Of a stretch of DNA of 64,000 bases, positions 61,482 to 64,000 are shown piece after piece. Each line of letters opens with the position of its first letter. Position 1 is the first letter of the stretch. Source of the stretch: Bacillus halotolerans (lineage in GTDB: Bacteria > Bacillota > Bacilli > Bacillales > Bacillaceae); assembly GCF_001517105.1 (NCBI RefSeq), contig NZ_LPVF01000009.1:551742-615741 (forward strand), in the 5' to 3' direction. The translations under genes were made by a program, and so were the position numbers. The notes under the pieces are model-generated. The model was not told the origin of the DNA and did no database searches. It worked only from the letters and a program-made list of their open reading frames with translations.

Positions 61482-63876
61482 ACATCATCGGCTTAATTCT
61501 CCAAATGTGTTTCGCATATTCTTGAATCGTCCGGTCGCTTGAAAAATAACCTGAATGGGCAATGTTTAAAATCGAACGCTCTGACCATTTACGCCGATCT
61601 TGATAATCGGCTTGAATACGCTCCTGGGCATCCGCGTATGAACTGAAATCCTTCAATACAAAATACTCGTCATTATGCGGCAGCAGCGAATCATAGATGG
61701 ATTCAAATTCATCGGCTTCACCTTCAAAAAAACCGTTGATCAGCTGATCCGCTATTTGCCTGATTCTGCGGTCATGCTGATAATACTCCCTTGATCTGTA
61801 GCCTCCGTTTTCCTGGTAGGAAAGAACGTCATCCGCTTTCAAACCAAATGTGTAAACACAATCAGCTCCGACCCGTTGCAGAATTTCAATATTCGCCCCG
61901 TCATGCGTGCCGATTGTCAGCGCGCCATTCATCATAAACTTCATATTTCCTGTACCGGACGCTTCCTTGCTTGCAGTCGAAATTTGTTCACTTACATCTG
62001 ATGCCGGAAAAATCTGCTCTGCCATAGAGACCCTGTAATTTTCTAAAAAAACGACCTTGAGCAGCTGCCTCACCGCCGGGTCATAATTTACTTTCTCCGC
62101 AACGGAATGAATCAGTTTAATGATTTTCTTCGCGTAATGATAGCTTGGTGAAGCCTTTGCTCCGAAAATAAAGGTTTGCGGATAAATAGAAAATCCCGAA
62201 TCCTCCTTCAGGCGGTTATACAAATACATAATATGAAGAACATTCAGCAGCTGCCGTTTATACGCATGAAGCCGTTTCACCTGTACATCAAATATGCTGT
62301 CCGGATTTACAGCCACTCCGGCCGTGCAAAAAATCAGATCAGCAAGCTCTTGCTTTTTTCTGCTTTTGTTGTTTTGGAACTGCTCAATAAAAGCGGGATC
62401 AGCAGCGTACGGTTCCAGCCGAATCAAGGATTCCGGCTGTTTTATCCATTCATCGCCTATCGCATCCGTTATCATCGCGGACAAGCCGGGATTGGCTTTT
62501 AACAGCCAGCGCCTATGGGCAATCCCATTTGTTTTATTGTTAAACCGATTCGGAAACATCAAATGAAAATGACGCATCTCCCGTTCCTTTAAAATGTCGG
62601 AATGAATTTTGGCAACTCCGTTTACACTGTAGCTTCCCACTATTGCGAGATGAGCCATTTTGACAACACCGTGCGCCGTAATCGCCATATCCTCTATCCT
62701 TTTCCAGTCATCGGGATACTTCTCCCAAACCGCTCTGCAAAACCTCTCATTAATCTCTTCAATAATCATATACATTCGCGGGAGCAACGGCTTAAATAAA
62801 TGAATCGGCCATTTTTCAAGCGCTTCTGACAGTGTCGTATGATTCGTATAGGAAATTGTATGTACCGTGATATGCCAGGCATCTTCCCAGCTCATGTTTT
62901 CTTCATCAAGCAAAATCCGCATCAGTTCAGGCACAGCAAGTGCAGGGTGGGTGTCATTAATATGAATGCTTACTTTTTTATGCAGGCCATATAATGATTG
63001 ATTCGTTTTGCGGTAATTGTTCACAATGCTTTTTAAACTTGCACATACTAAAAAATACTGCTGCTTCAGCCGTAATATCTTACCCTCGTCATGCGTGTCA
63101 TCAGGGTATAAAAATTCAGTTACAGCTTCTGTTTCCCGTTTATAAGACAAAATATTGCCGCCGTGATAATGCGCATAAGGCTCGGCGTTCCAAAGTCTTA
63201 ATGTGTTGACTGTGCCCGTATCGTATCCGATGATCGGGATATCATAAGGAACGGCGGTAATGATTGTTGCTTGCTCATGACGAAAATGCAGACGGCCGTT
63301 TTTTTCAGTCACATGCACCTCGCCCCAAAACGGCACGTCAACCGCTTGATCAGCATTTCTTACTTCCCACACATTCCCGTTTTTCAGCCATTGCTCAGGC
63401 AGCTCAACCTGATGCCCCTCAACAATTTTTTGTTCAAATAAGCCATGCTTATAGCGAATTCCCATCCCATGCCCAGGCAAGTTTAACGAAGCCAAGGAAT
63501 CTAAGAAACAAGCTGCCAATCGCCCCAGACCGCCATTCCCAAGCCCTGCATCACTCTCCATATAAAGGATCTCGTCTAAACTGATGCCAATCTCTTTCAG
63601 ACCCGCTTCCACTACATCCCGAATACCGAGATTCATTAAATTTTGTTCAAGAAGCTGTCCAAGAAGAAATTCAATCGACAAATAATATGTCTGCTTTCCG
63701 GAATTGGACCTGCTTCTTTCATTTGTCTGGATCCAATCAGCGCTGATGTACTCTCTGATCATATTGCCTAAGGTTTTATATTGATCAAGCCTGGAAGAGT
63801 CCTTAAAGCTTTTCCCGCACGTCATTTCCAGACGCTTTAAAAATAAGGCTGCAAAGCGTTCTTTACTCGAGAACAT
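61480..63876 (-). CDS. glgP: Glycogen phosphorylase
   Basis: 798 aa. PLP lysine in EASGTGNMKFMMNGAL; N-terminal YYLSIEFLLG and GNGGLGRLAACFLDS motifs are intact. The start 63876 (MFSSKERF) lies 8 nt after AAGGAG; the GTG 63885 overlaps that signal. Last gene of the glg operon; its start lies within the end of glgA (14-nt overlap). Confidence 0.95.
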   Translation of the reverse strand: MFSSKERFAALFLKRLEMTCGKSFKDSSRLDQYKTLGNMIREYISADWIQTNERSRSNSGKQTYYLSIEFLLGQLLEQNLMNLGIRDVVEAGLKEIGISLDEILYMESDAGLGNGGLGRLAACFLDSLASLNLPGHGMGIRYKHGLFEQKIVEGHQVELPEQWLKNGNVWEVRNADQAVDVPFWGEVHVTEKNGRLHFRHEQATIITAVPYDIPIIGYDTGTVNTLRLWNAEPYAHYHGGNILSYKRETEAVTEFLYPDDTHDEGKILRLKQQYFLVCASLKSIVNNYRKTNQSLYGLHKKVSIHINDTHPALAVPELMRILLDEENMSWEDAWHITVHTISYTNHTTLSEALEKWPIHLFKPLLPRMYMIIEEINERFCRAVWEKYPDDWKRIEDMAITAHGVVKMAHLAIVGSYSVNGVAKIHSDILKEREMRHFHLMFPNRFNNKTNGIAHRRWLLKANPGLSAMITDAIGDEWIKQPESLIRLEPYAADPAFIEQFQNNKSRKKQELADLIFCTAGVAVNPDSIFDVQVKRLHAYKRQLLNVLHIMYLYNRLKEDSGFSIYPQTFIFGAKASPSYHYAKKIIKLIHSVAEKVNYDPAVRQLLKVVFLENYRVSMAEQIFPASDVSEQISTASKEASGTGNMKFMMNGALTIGTHDGANIEILQRVGADCVYTFGLKADDVLSYQENGGYRSREYYQHDRRIRQIADQLINGFFEGEADEFESIYDSLLPHNDEYFVLKDFSSYADAQERIQADYQDRRKWSERSILNIAHSGYFSSDRTIQEYAKHIWRIKPMM

Positions 63877-64000
63877 CCCGTCCACTCCTTGTCACATGCT
63901 CGAAAATGCGCTGATATTGTTTGGCTGATTGTTTCCAGCTGTAATCTGCATTCATTGCGGTCTTCATGATGCTCTTCCATACATCCTTTTGGCGATAAAA
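63863..64000 (-). CDS. glgA: Glycogen synthase, 3' end only
   Basis: The last 45 codons and stop are present: ...DYSWKQSAKQYQRIFEH...RDVLE, the typical GT5 C-terminal helix. The gene runs off the window edge. Overlaps glgP by 14 nt in the glg operon. Confidence 0.9.
   Translation of the reverse strand, partial: FYRQKDVWKSIMKTAMNADYSWKQSAKQYQRIFEHVTRSGRDVLE

Overview
This window is a stretch of core chromosome from a member of the Bacillus subtilis species complex. Three things point there. The gene order from bioA/bioW through mel, leuS, bce, ytr, asnB, metK, pckA, luxS, mnt and men to glgP is the one known from B. subtilis. The regulatory signals are Bacillus-type: T-box, S-box, BirA, MntR, Zur, CcpN and sigma-B sites. 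Shine-Dalgarno sequences are strong and TTG/GTG starts are frequent. Several proteins (for example the MntA signal peptide and the BioW and YtpB sequences) differ from what I remember of strain 168, so this is probably a related strain or sister species; that is from memory, not a comparison I could run. I see no insertion sequence, prophage, CRISPR array, tRNA or rRNA.

Layout. 1-1.75 kb: start of the biotin operon (bioW, bioA cut by the window edge) under a BirA operator. 1.9-8.4 kb: esterase ytaP, then the alpha-galactoside cluster melR-melE-melD-melC-melA, which has no ATPase gene of its own. 8.4-11.7 kb: rhodanese ytwF and leuS with a T-box leader. 11.7-15.4 kb: ytvB, the blue-light receptor ytvA, the MFS pump yttB, and yttA. 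15.4-25.9 kb: two cell-envelope stress modules on the minus strand, bceRS-bceAB (bacitracin sensing and resistance) and ytrGABCDEF (GntR-controlled ABC transporters), then ytzC. 26-30 kb: ytqA-ytqB (tRNA modification), ytpA and a frameshifted ytpB, ytoA. 30.3-38.3 kb: amino-acid permease ytnA, asnB, metK with an S-box, pckA with a CcpN box, ytmB, ytmA. 38.4-41.5 kb: an ABC importer of unknown substrate (ytlA-ytlC-ytlD) and the NUDIX hydrolase ytkD. 41.7-45.4 kb: small stress and housekeeping genes (ytkC, dps, ytzI, ytkA, luxS, ytjA, ytiB, rpmE2). 45.5-48.2 kb: second cytochrome bd-type oxidase ythA-ythB plus small Cys-rich ytzL. 48.2-52.2 kb: manganese importer mntABCD. 52.3-59.9 kb: menaquinone operon menF-menD-menH-menB-menE-menC. 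60.1-61.4 kb: yteA and tspO. 61.5-64 kb: glgP and the 3' end of glgA.

Two genes that are too short for routine ORF calling were recovered by eye (ytrG, 45 aa; ytzI, 49 aa) as well as ytzL (52 aa). The clearest anomaly is a one-base frameshift in an A7 run of ytpB, which should abolish tetraprenyl-beta-curcumene synthase. Other points worth a second look are the winged-helix domain fused to the manganese permease MntC, a degenerate zinc finger in YteA, a hairpin inside the men operon, a perfect inverted repeat in the luxS promoter, repeated TTTASTAAA palindromes around melR, and terminators embedded in coding 3' ends.
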